Below the pieces are notes generated by a model, which made no database searches, had not been told where the DNA came from, and saw only the letters and a list, made by a program, of their open reading frames with translations. 32,257 nucleotides of DNA. It comes from Planctomycetes bacterium HGW-Planctomycetes-1 (GTDB lineage Bacteria > Planctomycetota > Phycisphaerae > Sedimentisphaerales > UBA12454). The position numbers and the translations under genes are program-made. Positions 8,184 through 15,848 of the stretch are shown here, piece after piece. Location of the stretch: contig PGYD01000011.1 in assembly GCA_002839495.1 (NCBI GenBank), forward strand, positions 1 through 32,257. Direction: 5' to 3'. Positions within the stretch are counted from its first letter, which is position 1. Each line of letters starts with the position of its first letter.

Positions 8184-9764
8184 TTACCTTGCGTATTCGA
8201 TACAACGGACTTCGCGCAGCAGAGTAACCTTTATTTCGCCCGGATAGGTAAGCTCATCTTCGATTTTCTTGGCGATATCACGAGCCATTTTTGTGGCGCT
8301 GTTGTCATCGATGTTCTGTGCGTTGACAATTACGCGTATTTCCCTGCCGGCCTGTATTGCGTAGCAGTTTTCGACGCCGGTAAACTGATTTGCGATTTCT
8401 TCGAGTTTTTCAAGTCTCTTGATGTATCTTTCGAGCGTTTCTCGTCTGGCTCCCGGCCTCGATGCGCTGATGGCGTCGGCGGCGGCAACCAGCGGCGTGT
8501 AAGGATTGTCCGCAGGGATGTCGCCGTGATGAGCCGCGACGGCATTGAGTATTATCGACGATTCGTTGAATCTTTTCAGATAATTGGCGCCGATTTCAGG
8601 ATGTCCGCCTTCTATTTCGTGGTCCATCGCTTTGCCTATATCGTGCAGGAATCCCGCTCTTCTTGCGATTGCCCCGTCAAGTCCGAGTTCGTCGGCCATT
8701 ACCTGTGCGAGAAATGCCACTTCGACGCTGTGCCGCAGGACGTTCTGTCCGTAGCTTGTTCTATAGTTCAGCGTTCCTATTTCCATAAGGATTTTGTTAT
8801 TAAGGCCGCGTACGTCCACTTCGACGGACGCTTCTTTGCCGACCTGCATAACTTTCTGTATGACGTCTTTTTTGGTCTGCGCTACAAGCTCTTCGATTCT
8901 GGTCGGATGTATCCTGCCGTCCTGTATGAGTTTTTCCATCGATTGTCTGGCGACTTCCCTTCTTATCGGATTGAAGCCGCTGATGACGATAACGCCCGGC
9001 GTGTCATCGACGATTACATCGACGCCGGTCGCCTTTTCGAACGAGCGGATATTTCTGCCTTCTCTTCCGATGATTCTGCCTTTCATATCGTCGCTCGGAA
9101 TATCGATGGTCGAGACCGTAACCTCGCAGGTCTGGTCGGCGGCGTATCGCTGAATTGCCGAGCTTATAATTTCCCTGCTTTTTTCCTCGGCAGCTTCGTT
9201 CATCTCTTCCATTTTCCGCTGAATTATGGAGTTCATTTCGTGTTCGCATTCGTCTTCGAGTTTTTTCAGCAGCATTTGTTTCGCCTCTTCGGCGCTCATA
9301 GCGGAGATTTTCAAAAGCTGGTTTTTCTGCTGAGCGATGATGTTGCCGATTTCCTTTTCCCGCTCGTCGAGCTGCTGGGTACGGTTTTTAACGTTGTTTT
9401 CCGACTGCTGCAGAGCCTTTTCCCGCTGGGCGAGCAGTTCGTTCTGCCTGTCGATGGCGTCTTCGTGCTTGGCAAATCGTTTTTCAGCCTCGCGAAGTTC
9501 CGCCTTTGCCTGGTTGATTTCAGCGGCAACTTCTTCTTTTTTCCTTAAGGCTTCCGCGGTCGCTTCGAGACGGGAGGTCTTGATAATGTTTTCAGCCTCT
9601 TTTTTCGCGTTTTCGATTTGGCTCTGAAGACTTTGTTTCAGATTATTTATTTTTATTACGGAAATGATTTTACTGATAATAATCGCCAGTACCGCTCCGG
9701 CTATTACCGAAGCTATAGCGATTATCGCAGTGATGCCGATTCCCGCCTGGGCTAACGTAAACAT
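8184..9764 (-). CDS. rny: Ribonuclease Y
   Basis: RNase Y is a membrane-tethered endoribonuclease that starts mRNA decay. In order, the 526 residues show an N-terminal membrane helix (about 8-32), a long Glu/Lys/Ala-rich coiled coil (about 40-190), a KH domain with [15 protein letters not shown], and an HD domain with the catalytic pair in [13 protein letters not shown]. The conserved C-terminal ITLLRE-like block ([14 protein letters not shown]) ends the protein. Length and domain order are normal. It is transcribed with ymdB. A long region of predicted RNA structure lies upstream (9900-10173). Confidence 0.97.
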   Translation of the reverse strand: MFTLAQAGIGITAIIAIASVIAGAVLAIIISKIISVIKINNLKQSLQSQIENAKKEAENIIKTSRLEATAEALRKKEEVAAEINQAKAELREAEKRFAKHEDAIDRQNELLAQREKALQQSENNVKNRTQQLDEREKEIGNIIAQQKNQLLKISAMSAEEAKQMLLKKLEDECEHEMNSIIQRKMEEMNEAAEEKSREIISSAIQRYAADQTCEVTVSTIDIPSDDMKGRIIGREGRNIRSFEKATGVDVIVDDTPGVIVISGFNPIRREVARQSMEKLIQDGRIHPTRIEELVAQTKKDVIQKVMQVGKEASVEVDVRGLNNKILMEIGTLNYRTSYGQNVLRHSVEVAFLAQVMADELGLDGAIARRAGFLHDIGKAMDHEIEGGHPEIGANYLKRFNESSIILNAVAAHHGDIPADNPYTPLVAAADAISASRPGARRETLERYIKRLEKLEEIANQFTGVENCYAIQAGREIRVIVNAQNIDDNSATKMARDIAKKIEDELTYPGEIKVTLLREVRCIEYAR

Positions 9765-9899
9765 TTTTTGTGCCTTTCACGTAAAATATTGTTTACAGTT
9801 TGTTAGCGGGTAACAGAGGCATAACAGTACGCTGCTGCAAAAGAGATGATGAGAACAGAAATCCTTTTCTTAGTCTTTAGACAAGTTGACAGACCTCAG

Positions 9900-10173
9900 C
9901 TAAAAGGTTTTATAAGAACCTTTCTTTTGCGGTCTTTTTTTACCGTAACGGTCCTCAAAACAGTAACCATACTTTTAGAACAACTCGTTTTTTTAAGAAT
10001 TTCTTTTCTCTTTATTCACCGCCTGTCCGCTGATTACGACTTGAGAAGAACTCTATCGCCGTATTCTGCGGCACTACGGTGCTTTTGTAACATTTACTGC
10101 TTAACGCCGGACATTTATTCGTCCGACTGCATCGTTATCCGCCGCAAACTACACAGTTTGCAATACTTCTAAC
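9900..10173 (-). ncRNA. Candidate structured RNA or long leader upstream of rny
   Basis: Starting at a good promoter (10208-10180), the minus-strand transcript would fold into a series of hairpins: GCAAACT/AGTTTGC (10144-10161), a 7-bp stem at 10106-10127, CCGTA/TACGG (10059-10079), the palindrome at 9942-9952 and AAAGGTT/AACCTTT (9903-9923). The 10106-10127 stem contains a G-U pair that exists only in the minus-strand RNA, which favours that strand. No long ORF occupies it convincingly. 6S RNA is found upstream of rny in some bacteria, but I do not see its long closing helix, so no family is assigned. It could equally be the rny 5' leader. Confidence 0.4.
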
Positions 10174-10179
10174 AACTAT

Positions 10180-10208
10180 ATCATACTTACTTCCGGACTG
10201 CTAATCAA
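10180..10208 (-). promoter_or_regulatory. Sigma-70-type promoter facing rny
   Basis: On the minus strand TTGATT (10208-10203) and TATGAT (10185-10180) are 17 bases apart. The predicted start near 10173 gives about 410 bases of untranslated RNA before rny. Confidence 0.55.
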
Positions 10209-10304
10209 GCCTAATTATCCCAAATAGAATATGCCTGTTTTCTTTAAAGTCTTTATTTATAAGTTGTTATAGAAATATTTTTTTAATTTTACCGCCCCAA
10301 AATA

Positions 10305-10341
10305 AAAATCCCGCACTTAAGAGTCCTAAATGCGGGATTTT
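10305..10341 (-). terminator. Strong terminator, best read on the minus strand
   Basis: An 11-bp stem AAAATCCCGCA/TGCGGGATTTT with a 15-base loop is followed on the minus strand by TTTTTATTTT. It lies just downstream of the formylglycine-enzyme remnant and is probably that lost gene's terminator. It can also act on the plus strand. Confidence 0.75.
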
Positions 10342-10368
10342 GTTATCGTTTGGGCTTATAGCCCGTTT

Positions 10369-10506
10369 TTATTCGATTTCGAGCACGGCACGAAAGCCTA
10401 TAATCGGCTGATTGGCCTTTGGCGAGCGGTTATTCCTGTCGGCTGAACGGCATTTGTATGCCTTTTCGTTCCAGGCTCCGCCTCTCATTACGCGGTTCTT
10501 GCCTTG
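10369..10506 (-). pseudogene. C-terminal remnant of a formylglycine-generating-enzyme (SUMF1-like) gene
   Basis: Reading the minus strand gives a 45-residue open stretch ending in a stop at 10369. It contains GKNRVMRGGAWNEKAYKCR followed by SADRNNRSPKANQPIIGFR and AVLEIE. RVxRGGxW ... R.. NR..P ... IGFR is the C-terminal signature of the FGE-sulfatase (SUMF1) domain. An in-frame TAG at 10509-10507 stands just upstream and no matching N-terminal part was found, so only the tail survives. The rex control region directly abuts it. The family is abundant in Planctomycetota, so a degraded paralogue is plausible. Confidence 0.75.
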
Positions 10507-10558
10507 CTAAAGCCGCTGCCCAAGATTTTTCCCGAAAATCTAAACAAACTCCGCTTTT

Positions 10559-10574
10559 TGTGAATAAAATCACA
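10559..10574. promoter_or_regulatory. Candidate Rex or CRP/FNR-type operator upstream of rex
   Basis: TGTGA-ATAAAA-TCACA is a perfect 5-bp inverted repeat with a 6-base spacer, flanked by T-runs. It ends nine bases before the -35 of the rex promoter. Rex operators are often of the type TTGTGAA...TTCACAA, and Rex commonly controls its own gene. The pattern TGTGA-N6-TCACA is also the CRP consensus, so the binding protein is uncertain. Confidence 0.5.
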
Positions 10575-10583
10575 TTTTTTAGC

Positions 10584-10612
10584 TTGACGATTACGATAAT
10601 TTTCAATATCAT
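10584..10612 (+). promoter_or_regulatory. Sigma-70-type promoter of rex
   Basis: TTGACG (10584-10589) and TATCAT (10607-10612) with exactly 17 bases between them. The predicted start near 10619 leaves a leader of about 65 bases. Confidence 0.7.
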
Positions 10613-10684
10613 TATGTTTTCCGATGTATAAATAGTGTTTTTTAGTGCAAAAAGTGGATTTTTGTTGTTGAAAGGGTGGTAGGA

Positions 10685-11314
10685 ATGCCTAATAGGACGC
10701 GGATATTGAGGTTATCTCGGTACAAGAATGCGGTTTTGAGGCTGAAATCGCTGAATTTCGTGAAAGTTTTCTCGGACAATCTTGCTGATGCTACTGGTGT
10801 TACGGCTTCTCAGGTTCGCAAGGATTTTTCGATTTTTGGTATCTCCGGCAACCGCCGCGGCGGCTATCAGGTTGACGAATTGTTAACCCAGTTGAATAAA
10901 GTACTTGGCAAAGACCGGCTGCAGAAATTTATCATTGTCGGCGTGGGGAATATGGGCAGGGCGCTGATAAATTATCCCGGCTTCATCAAAAGCGAAATCA
11001 AAATTGTTGCCGGCTTCGATATTGACCCTGCAAAATACAATAGAAAGGCCGATGCTCCGATTTTTCCGATGGATGAATTGGCGGGCTTTGTCAAAACAAA
11101 CGAAATTGAACTGGGAATTATCACTGTGCCGGACTTCGCGGCTCAGGAAGCATTCGAAAAACTGATACACGCCGGCATAAAAGGCGTACTGAACTTCGCA
11201 CCGATAAGATTAAGAAGCGATAATACCAACGTCATTGTGCATAATCTCAACCTCGAGACGGAAATCGAAAATCTGATTTATTTCGTAAATACAAAAACCA
11301 TCCCGACAGAATAA
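10685..11314 (+). CDS. rex: Redox-sensing transcriptional repressor Rex
   Basis: Rex senses the NADH/NAD+ ratio and represses fermentation and respiratory genes when NADH is low. The N-terminal winged helix includes VTASQVRKDFSIFG (about residues 35-50), the classic Rex recognition-helix region. A Rossmann fold follows with IIVGVGNMGRALINYPGF, and the C-terminal swapped helix includes LNLETEIENLIYF. A GTG at 10676 in the same frame is an alternative start; the ATG at 10685 is preferred because the G-rich AAGGGTGG lies at normal distance. The length of 209 residues is typical. Its own promoter and a candidate operator lie upstream. Confidence 0.95.
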   Translation: MPNRTRILRLSRYKNAVLRLKSLNFVKVFSDNLADATGVTASQVRKDFSIFGISGNRRGGYQVDELLTQLNKVLGKDRLQKFIIVGVGNMGRALINYPGFIKSEIKIVAGFDIDPAKYNRKADAPIFPMDELAGFVKTNEIELGIITVPDFAAQEAFEKLIHAGIKGVLNFAPIRLRSDNTNVIVHNLNLETEIENLIYFVNTKTIPTE

Positions 11315-11392
11315 ATAGTCTTAAGTCAAAAGGCATAAGTCATAAGTTGCAGAAGATACCTTCGACAGATAAGACAATCTCCCGAAGGGCTT

Positions 11393-11515
11393 ATTCGCCG
11401 AAGGCGAATTCAAACTTGTAAGCCTTTGGCTTATCCCTTTGGGGCTAATAAATTTTCGCCAAGCGAAAATTTATAGAGCAATCGAGAATCAAAATTTGAG
11501 GAAATTCTCGATTGC
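11393..11515. repeat. Cluster of four perfect stem-loops downstream of rex
   Basis: The 310-base gap (11315-11624) holds no supported gene. In it lie ATTCGCC-GAA-GGCGAAT (11393-11409), TAAGCC-TTT-GGCTTA (11419-11433), a 12-bp stem with CAA loop (11448-11474) and a 12-bp stem GCAATCGAGAAT with a 14-base loop (11478-11515). Smaller ones (CCC-GAA-GGG, CCC-TTT-GGG) are interspersed. None is followed by a proper T-run. The rest of the gap is AT-rich with no recognisable signal. Confidence 0.7.
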
Positions 11516-11624
11516 GGTCTAATCTCGATTATCAATTTTCAAAAATAGCATTTTTATTCGAAAATCAAGATTTGAAAACGATAGTCTCCTGCTCTGCTGC
11601 TTGCCTGTTCTTTCCGATTTTATT

Positions 11625-12011
11625 TTAATTTAAACACATAGTTAAAATAACACTAATACAAGCTATTGTTGCCGCTGCTGCTGCAAAAAGACAAGACCAC
11701 TTTGCAAAAATGCAAGCGTTGTACATCATTTTCGTTTGCAAGGCATTATGGATGTTATTTATTAGTTCCCCAATTTTACCCTCTAAATCAATTGAGGCCG
11801 AGAGAGACGGTCCATAGGTTCTTTCAATAGACAGTATACTAGCATTCGATAAGGGGGCAGAGACCTCTGTAGCCAAAGTCTGAACCCTCTGATACAACTT
11901 CTTTAAATCAGGATGTTTTTTGCCGGAGTCTCCAATCATTCTCAATTCACTTAAAGATTTTGAACACTCGGTCAATTCTTGGTTATATTTTTCGATTTCT
12001 TTATTCGTCAT
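11625..12011 (-). CDS. Hypothetical protein with C-terminal membrane helix
   Basis: I do not recognise this 128-residue protein. The first 95 residues are hydrophilic and helical-looking, with Lys/Glu/Leu patterns that suggest a coiled coil. Residues about 103-127 (CLFAAAAATIACISVILTM) form one hydrophobic helix, so it is probably anchored at its C-terminus. AGGACTGGTGA precedes the ATG at a normal distance. It is divergent from a second small membrane protein starting at 12175. Composition is more AT-rich than the neighbouring housekeeping genes. No function is proposed. Confidence 0.6.
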   Translation of the reverse strand: MTNKEIEKYNQELTECSKSLSELRMIGDSGKKHPDLKKLYQRVQTLATEVSAPLSNASILSIERTYGPSLSASIDLEGKIGELINNIHNALQTKMMYNACIFAKWSCLFAAAAATIACISVILTMCLN

Positions 12012-12174
12012 TTTTCACCAGTCCTTTTCGAGGCTGTTCCGACAGAACTTAGCTTTTACGCTATTTTACCATGCAAACCCGTATATTGAAAAACGGTTTT
12101 TTCTTGATTATTTCATAGAAAGCGATAATATTTTACTAAAACAATTTTGGGGTTTATTTTGTAAAGGGAAACGC

Positions 12175-12339
12175 ATGAATGAAAAGCAACTTACAACTTA
12201 CATCAAGGAAGCTCTTCGTGACAATGGTAAACAAATGCTCTGCGATATTATCAAATGGACAATAATTATTATTATCGCCGCCATTGTGTTTTTAATAGTA
12301 CATAAAATCATTAACACTAAACCTCCGGGATTCTTTTGA
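12175..12339 (+). CDS. Small single-pass membrane protein
   Basis: A 54-residue ORF starting MNEKQLTTYIKEALRDN, with a membrane helix at about 27-46 (WTIIIIIAAIVFLIV) and a short C-terminal tail. AAAGGG stands about six bases before the ATG at 12175. The frame stays open further upstream to 11920, but that part overlaps the divergent gene and has no start signal, so the short form is chosen. Function unknown; the helix plus charged N-terminus would fit a small regulatory or toxin-like peptide, but nothing shows this directly. Confidence 0.5.
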   Translation: MNEKQLTTYIKEALRDNGKQMLCDIIKWTIIIIIAAIVFLIVHKIINTKPPGFF

Positions 12340-12384
12340 CCTATGAATGACAATTTACTGTCATAATCCTAACCGTTTTTTTCC

Positions 12385-12412
12385 TTGCTTTTCAGCGGAA
12401 AAGATGTATAGT
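12385..12412 (+). promoter_or_regulatory. Sigma-70-type promoter of the 12448 gene
   Basis: TTGCTT (12385-12390) and TATAGT (12407-12412), 16 bases apart, about 35 bases before the start codon. Confidence 0.5.
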
Positions 12413-12447
12413 TAAGTGTTGTTTAATCTATTTTACAGGAGATTGAT

Positions 12448-12966
12448 ATGAAAAAACTACTGTGGGTGTTGTTTCCTGTTCTTTGTTTGCCATTTCTTTG
12501 TGATGTTGCACTTGGCTCAAAAACCAAAGACTTTTACGTGCTTGGAATAACCGAAATAGGCGATGTTGTCATAGATGCGGGCGATAATATCACAAAGCCT
12601 AAGAAAAGGTTTGATATTTTCAAAGCCGGAGAAATAGCAATCCCCATAGCCAGAATTATGATTACTCAAACAGCCCCGAATTACAGTATAGGGACTATCA
12701 TAAGCAGAGTGGATGGAAGCAAGCCTAAAATAAGCGATATTTCCAAAGGTATGCTTTGCCGTGAAACTACAAAAGCAACACTTAAAGCCGAAAAGAAAAT
12801 TTATAAAAATCAGAAAAAGGCCCTCAAAAGACAATATAAATTGACAAAAATAAAAGCGAAAAGTGCAACTTATGAAGCACTCGATAAAATCGTTCAGGAT
12901 ACTAACAGCATTGATATAATTAATACCTCTGTAACACACCAGACGATAGACAAAAAAGGTAATTGA
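12448..12966 (+). CDS. Hypothetical secreted protein
   Basis: The 172-residue protein starts with a signal peptide: MKKLLWVLFPVLCLPFLCDV, then ALGSK, with likely cleavage after ALG or close by. A cysteine at residue 13 does not sit in a convincing lipobox. The mature part has an early beta-rich section (about 28-90) and a very basic middle (about 110-142, rich in Lys, such as KAEKKIYKNQKKALKRQYKL). I do not recognise the family. AGGAGATTGAT before the ATG is a strong ribosome-binding site, and it has its own promoter and a terminator. Confidence 0.65.
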   Translation: MKKLLWVLFPVLCLPFLCDVALGSKTKDFYVLGITEIGDVVIDAGDNITKPKKRFDIFKAGEIAIPIARIMITQTAPNYSIGTIISRVDGSKPKISDISKGMLCRETTKATLKAEKKIYKNQKKALKRQYKLTKIKAKSATYEALDKIVQDTNSIDIINTSVTHQTIDKKGN

Positions 12967-13003
12967 ATCGTTGCCTATATTAGGCGGCGATATTGAGAAA
13001 AAT

Positions 13004-13035
13004 AAAGCAGGCGTCTTTCAGGGACGCCTGCTTTT
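13004..13035. terminator. Bidirectional terminator
   Basis: A 12-bp stem AAAGCAGGCGTC/GACGCCTGCTTT with a 7-base loop, T-rich on both exits. It lies between the convergent 12448 gene and the HD-GYP gene and probably serves both. Confidence 0.85.
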
Positions 13036-13066
13036 AGTGTTTTTAGGCAATTATTATTGTTTGAAT

Positions 13067-14254
13067 TTACACAGGAGCAGCAACAGCGTTTTCGGCTTCT
13101 ATAAGGCCCTGAACCTTCAAAAAGTCGTCATACCGAGCCAGAAACGCATCGACAATTACAGGGTCGAAGTGCTTGCCGCTTTCTTCCCTTATCATAATTT
13201 TCGCTATTTCAGGACGGAACGCCGCTTTATAAACTCTTGCGCTTGTCAGAGCGTCGTAAACATCGGCAAGAGCGACTATGCGGGCGACGAGCGGAATTTC
13301 CTGTCTCTTTAAGCCGTCCGGATAGCCGGTGCCGTCAAATTTCTCGTGATGATAACGGGCAATATCAGCGGCCATTTGCAGAAAACCCGCACCAACGGCC
13401 CTTTTTATTGTTCCGCCGAGAGCTTCCGCTCCTATGATGGAATGATGCTTCATTATCTCGAATTCCTCGTTTGTCAAAGCGCCGGGTTTGAGCAGGATGC
13501 TGTCCGGTATTCCGATTTTTCCGATATCGTGCAGCGGGCTTGAACGGTACAAATCGTCGATGAATACCTTATCGATAAATTCTGCATAAGGACTATTTTT
13601 GCTTAGTTCCTCAGCGAGTATATGGCTATAACTTCGTATTCTTTCGAGATGTTCGCCGGTTTCAGGGTCTCTCGATTCGGCCAGCGACGCGAGAACGAAA
13701 ACGGCAGTGTCGCGGGTCTCGGCGATTTGAGCGGTTCTTTCCTGTACGAGACTGTCGAGATTGTTAAGCAGTTCCCATTTTTCCGTCAGTGAACAGGCCA
13801 TCTGCCGGACTTCGACGTGGTCGAAAGGCTTTTTGAGGATGAGAAGTTTTTCTGTCTCGCCGAGCCTGTTAATAATTTCGTGCCAGGAATAATCCGAATA
13901 AGCGGTGCAGATGACGACCTGAAGCTGAGGCTGGACCTTCCAGAGCCTTTCGATGGTTTCAACGCCGTTCCAGCCCGATTCCAATCTCATATCGACAAAG
14001 GCGACCGCATAAGGTTTTCCCTGCCGGTTGGCTTCGATAAGTTTTTCAAGGCCTTCGTGGCCGCTAAGAGCGCAATCGACTTCGAATATAACGCCGACGT
14101 CCTCGATATCCTGACCAAAGACAGCGGCCCTTGCGCGGTCAAGCGAATCGTTCTTCGGTGCGTTTGCGAGAATCTGCCTGAAGTCATCGTGTATTGACGG
14201 ATTATCGTCGATAACAAGAATTCTTCTGTTTTTTGTCTTACTTGCGGTGTTCAT
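13067..14254 (-). CDS. Response regulator with HD-GYP domain
   Basis: Residues 10-150 form a receiver domain: acidic pair D16/D17, phosphorylation site D88 in AVAFVDMRL, and the conserved lysine in ILKKPFD. Residues about 180-375 are an HD-GYP domain with H242-D243 in LHDIGKIGIPD and the signature HHEKFDGTGYPDGL (302-315), all key residues intact. HD-GYP proteins degrade cyclic di-GMP, so this is likely a phosphodiesterase controlled by phosphorylation. Its start overlaps the end of the upstream kinase gene by 17 bases, which suggests the kinase phosphorylates it. The receiver has an insert of about 25 residues (30-55) before beta-2. Confidence 0.92.
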   Translation of the reverse strand: MNTASKTKNRRILVIDDNPSIHDDFRQILANAPKNDSLDRARAAVFGQDIEDVGVIFEVDCALSGHEGLEKLIEANRQGKPYAVAFVDMRLESGWNGVETIERLWKVQPQLQVVICTAYSDYSWHEIINRLGETEKLLILKKPFDHVEVRQMACSLTEKWELLNNLDSLVQERTAQIAETRDTAVFVLASLAESRDPETGEHLERIRSYSHILAEELSKNSPYAEFIDKVFIDDLYRSSPLHDIGKIGIPDSILLKPGALTNEEFEIMKHHSIIGAEALGGTIKRAVGAGFLQMAADIARYHHEKFDGTGYPDGLKRQEIPLVARIVALADVYDALTSARVYKAAFRPEIAKIMIREESGKHFDPVIVDAFLARYDDFLKVQGLIEAENAVAAPV

Positions 14255-15548
14255 TTTTTACCTCTATTTTTTTAAGTGGAAGTTCAAGAATAAACGCAGC
14301 GCCCTGATTTTCACCCCGGCTTTGCGCCAATATTGCACCTTTCATATCTCTTGCCGCCAGCAGGCAGCCGTGCAGTCCGAATCCGTGTCCGGAAGATTTT
14401 GTCGTAAAACCGGTATCGAAAATCCTGTTTAAGTCCTCCGGCTTTATGCCGATGCCGTTGTCGGACACTTCTATTCGCGCTTTATTATTGTGTTTTGTAA
14501 CGCGGATTTTAAGCTGTTTCGGCTTGTTCGTACTTTGTGCAAGGGCGTGTTCTGCGTTGTCGATAAAATTCACGAGTATTTGAAGCGTGCGGTGTTTGTC
14601 GATGAAGATATTTCCGAAATCTTCGTATTCGCGTATGACCTCGATATTATTTCGCTGCAGTCCTATAGAGTTCATTTGAAGCGCGTTTTCGATAAGTTCC
14701 GGCAGCGATGTGCATTCCTGCTGCTGTTCGGCGCCGGCGTAAAACTGCTGCATACGGATAACGTTCTTGATGTGGCCAACGTGTCTTATGAGCGAGCTTA
14801 GGTTTTCGATAATTTCATTTTTCTGCTGCTCAAGATGGCTGCTTACTTCGCAAATATATGTCGGGATATATTTGCCCTGAGGGTCGTTTGTAAGAAACTC
14901 GGCGAGGTTATCGCTATGATTTTTAATGATGTCGGCAAGTTTTTGCAGATACGTTATTTCGGATTTAGCGAGCTTCTCACTGATTAGAGTCGCCGATACG
15001 TTTACGCTGTTGAGCGAATTACCGACGTTGTGCAGCACATTTGCGGCGACTTCCGCCATACCTGCGCTGCGGGCCGCTTCCATCAGTTTTTTATAGGTAA
15101 GTTCGAGCTGAATATTTACCTTTTCGAGATTGGCCTGCGCCTCCTCGGCCTTTTGGCGGGCGATTCGCATTTCGTTTTCATAGTTGATAATCCTTACGCC
15201 GACGGACATTTTGCTGCGAAGCACATCTTTGTCGAAAGGTTTGCTGATAAAATCGTCCGCCCCTGTCTCGAGAGCGGTAACGATATCCTGAGATTCAGTT
15301 TTTGATGTCAGAAAAATTATGTAAATATATTTTTTATCATAAAGAGGGCGGATTTTTTTGCAAAGCTCAAGCCCATCCATTCCGGGCATTACCCAGTCGA
15401 TAAGGGCAATCTCCGGCTGTTGAGCCTTGATTAGCTCCAGGGCTTTCGAGCCGTTCTCTGCGGCGAGGACCTGATATCCCCAGTTTTGCAGGTGTTTTTG
15501 CAGTATCATCCTTGATGCAGCGTCGTCTTCCGCTATCAATACCTTCAT
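14238..15548 (-). CDS. Receiver-domain sensor histidine kinase
   Basis: The N-terminus (1-120) is a receiver domain with D51 in ALIDWVMPGMDGLE and K103 in ISKPFD. A coiled coil follows (about 122-160), then a dimerisation segment with the likely phosphorylated H173 in NVLHNVGNSLNSV. The C-terminal ATPase domain has an N-box (NFIDNAEHAL), a G1 box (VSDNGIGI) and the GHGFGLHG box. No membrane segment or sensor domain is present, so input must come through its own receiver, as in a phosphorelay. It overlaps the HD-GYP gene by 17 bases. The signal is not visible from the sequence. Confidence 0.92.
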   Translation of the reverse strand: MKVLIAEDDAASRMILQKHLQNWGYQVLAAENGSKALELIKAQQPEIALIDWVMPGMDGLELCKKIRPLYDKKYIYIIFLTSKTESQDIVTALETGADDFISKPFDKDVLRSKMSVGVRIINYENEMRIARQKAEEAQANLEKVNIQLELTYKKLMEAARSAGMAEVAANVLHNVGNSLNSVNVSATLISEKLAKSEITYLQKLADIIKNHSDNLAEFLTNDPQGKYIPTYICEVSSHLEQQKNEIIENLSSLIRHVGHIKNVIRMQQFYAGAEQQQECTSLPELIENALQMNSIGLQRNNIEVIREYEDFGNIFIDKHRTLQILVNFIDNAEHALAQSTNKPKQLKIRVTKHNNKARIEVSDNGIGIKPEDLNRIFDTGFTTKSSGHGFGLHGCLLAARDMKGAILAQSRGENQGAAFILELPLKKIEVKNEHRK

Positions 15549-15848
15549 TTATTGCCTTTAAACTTAAGTTTTGAGCCTATAAGGGCTTTGGTGTTTTAAT
15601 CGGCAAAGTTAATGCGGGACTTTTTGACGTTTTTTGGGGCGTGTCATAAGGCAAAATGCCTTTTTTAGATGAAATAATGCGATTTTATCGGGATAAGGCC
15701 GACAGAGCCGTTTCAAGAGGCACTTTTAGTTTAAAATCGGCGGTGAGAATTTTTGCAGAGAAGCGTTTTTGAGCCTTTAAATTCAAGATTTTACGCGAAA
15801 AGTCCGAAAATATAGTTAGTTTACGGCTTTTTTGTGGAAAGAATCTCT
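15549..15848. other. Divergent spacer with a terminator-like hairpin
   Basis: No gene is supported. AAGGCA-AAA-TGCCTT followed by TTTT (15648-15666) is terminator-like on the plus strand, although no plus-strand gene ends nearby; it may shield the downstream gene or be an attenuator. The rest is AT-rich and presumably holds the promoters of the two divergent genes, of which TATAGT at about 15812 is the only suggestive -10. Confidence 0.4.

Noticed and set aside
8064-9548. 494-codon open frame on the plus strand opposite rny and ymdB
   Set aside because: It is antisense to two well-supported genes, Phe- and Arg-rich, and shows no domain. The long frame follows from the codon bias of rny.
9846-10172. 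108-codon plus-strand ORF upstream of rny
   Set aside because: Composition is Phe/Leu/Arg-rich from T-rich DNA, there is no ribosome-binding site, and it overlaps the hairpin series better explained as minus-strand RNA.
9900-10173. Assignment of the rny-upstream RNA to 6S RNA
   Set aside because: Position is suggestive, but I do not see the long imperfect helix with a central bubble or matching 5' and 3' ends; left as an unassigned structured RNA.
11393-11515. CRISPR array
   Set aside because: The repeated structures are hairpins of different sequence, not direct repeats with unique spacers.
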